Part shown: positions 45,848-46,619 of the stretch, piece after piece
How the letters are laid out: each line of letters starts with the position of its first letter
Numbering within the stretch: the stretch's first letter is position 1
Source: Thermococcus sp. EP1
Lineage (GTDB): Archaea > Methanobacteriota_B > Thermococci > Thermococcales > Thermococcaceae
Assembly (NCBI RefSeq): GCF_001317345.1
Contig: NZ_JXCG01000008.1
Span: forward strand, 1-46,619
Direction of reading: 5' to 3'
Length of the DNA: 46,619 nt
The notes under the pieces: generated by a model
Told to the model about the DNA's origin: nothing
The model's input: only the letters and a program-made list of their open reading frames with translations
The model's database searches: none
Position numbers and translations under genes: made by a program

Positions 45848-45917
45848 GCCTTTCCTTCAATATTTTTGAAAATTTACCATTCATAAACCTAGGAGGCTTT
45901 TATTCAAATACTTGAGT

Positions 45918-46013
45918 ATGCTCCTTGGCTTTTTCTTCTCAAGTTCTGTCATTTATGGTGAGAAAGAAATCAGAGTTCCATCATACACAACACACTACGA
46001 TGAAAACCAATAA
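45918..46013 (+). CDS. Possible small ORF or remnant
   Basis: A 31-residue open frame from ATG 45918 to TAA 46013 in the 202-base gap after the PLP gene: MLLGFFFSSSVIYGEKEIRV, then PSYTTHYDENQ. The hydrophobic start followed by a polar tail could be a tiny secreted protein or the broken front of a longer gene. No ribosome binding site is evident. The rest of the gap is AT-rich and holds a probable promoter for the methyltransferase gene. Confidence 0.3.
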   Translation: MLLGFFFSSSVIYGEKEIRVPSYTTHYDENQ

Positions 46014-46049
46014 AAAATAAAATACAATAAAGAGTGTGGAAGTGAGGAT

Positions 46050-46619
46050 ATGGATATCGAAAAATACAAGAGAATAAAAGAACTCACTGTAAAAAGTTTT
46101 AGAACTCTTGAAAATGAATTAAGGGTAAGGGTAAATGACTCGAATAAGGAATTAGTCTTCCAGTTAAAGAAAGTTGTCAATCCAAAATCCTGTGCTAAAG
46201 TTCCTGTTCATAATTGGTATTACCTAAAAGAGAGTTATTCCCCCGCCTTAATAAAAAAGTTAATAGAGAGTGAGATTATTAGAAAACCAGAGAAAAGACT
46301 TCTGGATCCATTTATGGGAGCAGGAAGTTCTCTCCTAGGTGCTCAATGGCTTGGAATTCCTTCCATTGGAGTGGACATTAACCCATTCTTCTGTTTTCTC
46401 GTGAAAACAAAGACAAAATGGCATGAATACGACTTAAAAGAGATAAAAAATTTTGTAGAGGAGATTAAAAAACTTGATACGTCAAAAAAAGCAGAAATTG
46501 ATCCCCCAGAACTTTCAACTTTCAAGAGAATATACGACAACGAAACACTTAATGAATTACTGCGTATCAAAGAGTTAATACTTAGCGAGGCTGAAAGAAA
46601 AGGTGCCGAATTCGATTTT
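46050..46619 (+). CDS. DNA methyltransferase, N-terminal part (runs off the window)
   Basis: An open frame of 190 codons from ATG 46050 (AGTGAGG upstream) to the window edge. LLDPFMGAGSSLLGAQWLGIPSIGVDINPFF (near residues 88-118) is the SAM-binding motif I of N6-adenine/N4-cytosine DNA methyltransferases. HNWYYLKESYSPALIKKLI before it is typical of a start region with an upstream DNA-contact segment. The catalytic (D/N/S)PPY motif would lie beyond the edge. It may belong to a restriction-modification or other defence island to the right. Confidence 0.85.
   Translation, partial: MDIEKYKRIKELTVKSFRTLENELRVRVNDSNKELVFQLKKVVNPKSCAKVPVHNWYYLKESYSPALIKKLIESEIIRKPEKRLLDPFMGAGSSLLGAQWLGIPSIGVDINPFFCFLVKTKTKWHEYDLKEIKNFVEEIKKLDTSKKAEIDPPELSTFKRIYDNETLNELLRIKELILSEAERKGAEFDF

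Overview
The window is archaeal and fits the order Thermococcales (Thermococcus/Pyrococcus/Palaeococcus), probably one of the AT-rich Thermococcus-type genomes. The evidence is the gene set: archaeal GatD/GatE, Pus10, RpoF (Rpb4), L21e, L44e, S27e, aIF2-alpha, Nop10, TFS, PCNA, Gins15, EndoQ, a Thermococcales-type S-layer protein and class I HMG-CoA reductase. Genes are tightly packed, often with ATGA stop/start overlaps, strong GGAGGTG-type ribosome binding sites and AT-rich TATA boxes. No tRNA, rRNA, CRISPR array or insertion sequence was seen.

Layout. 1-2186: start of a leftward gene, a MinD-like ATPase and HMG-CoA reductase (isoprenoid lipids). 2195-3530: two tandem, related membrane proteins of unknown function. 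3587-6795: gatD-gatE, which make Gln-tRNA(Gln). 6859-10687: a small zinc-ribbon regulator diverging from the RNA/translation cluster pus10, rpl21e, rpoF, DUF655, ksgA. 10684-13050: a ferritin-like protein diverging from a radical SAM protein with a C-terminal helix-hairpin-helix. 13123-14589: S-layer protein with a strong promoter and a group of dyads upstream. 14882-16754: a protein with an internal duplication, behind the AmmeMemoRadiSam radical SAM gene. 16817-19067: a three-gene ABC exporter operon with a 16-bp perfect palindrome upstream, then the broken 3' end of a K+ channel gene. 19332-20963: thiL plus an HTH regulator.

21054-26801 is a galactoside-utilisation locus: galactokinase, GH57 alpha-galactosidase-type hydrolase, MFS transporter, GH1 beta-glycosidase and galT. 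It could import and hydrolyse alpha- and beta-galactosides and feed galactose into the Leloir route; galE is not in the window. 27030-28922 pairs an IspD/TarI-type cytidylyltransferase with a CDP-glycerol glycerophosphotransferase-like protein, suggesting a teichoic-acid-like phosphopolyol surface polymer in an archaeon. 29136-32788 holds EndoQ, a PAC2 protein, Nop10, aIF2-alpha, S27e and L44e. 32936-37270 holds a two-gene LysO-type exporter, an aldo/keto reductase, two DUF59 proteins and a molybdopterin oxidoreductase. 37280-39132 is the replication/transcription group Gins15, PCNA, a 56-residue protein and TFS.

39194-45847 is the most interesting region. An Lrp-type regulator diverges from a sodium:solute symporter, a transcarbamylase, an M20 hydrolase resembling YgeY, and two fold-type-II PLP enzymes. 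This parallels the bacterial ygeW-ygeX-ygeY group and may be an uncharacterised archaeal route that breaks down a carbamoylated diamino acid (ureido compound), with a chance to conserve energy as carbamoyl phosphate. The window ends inside a DNA methyltransferase gene.
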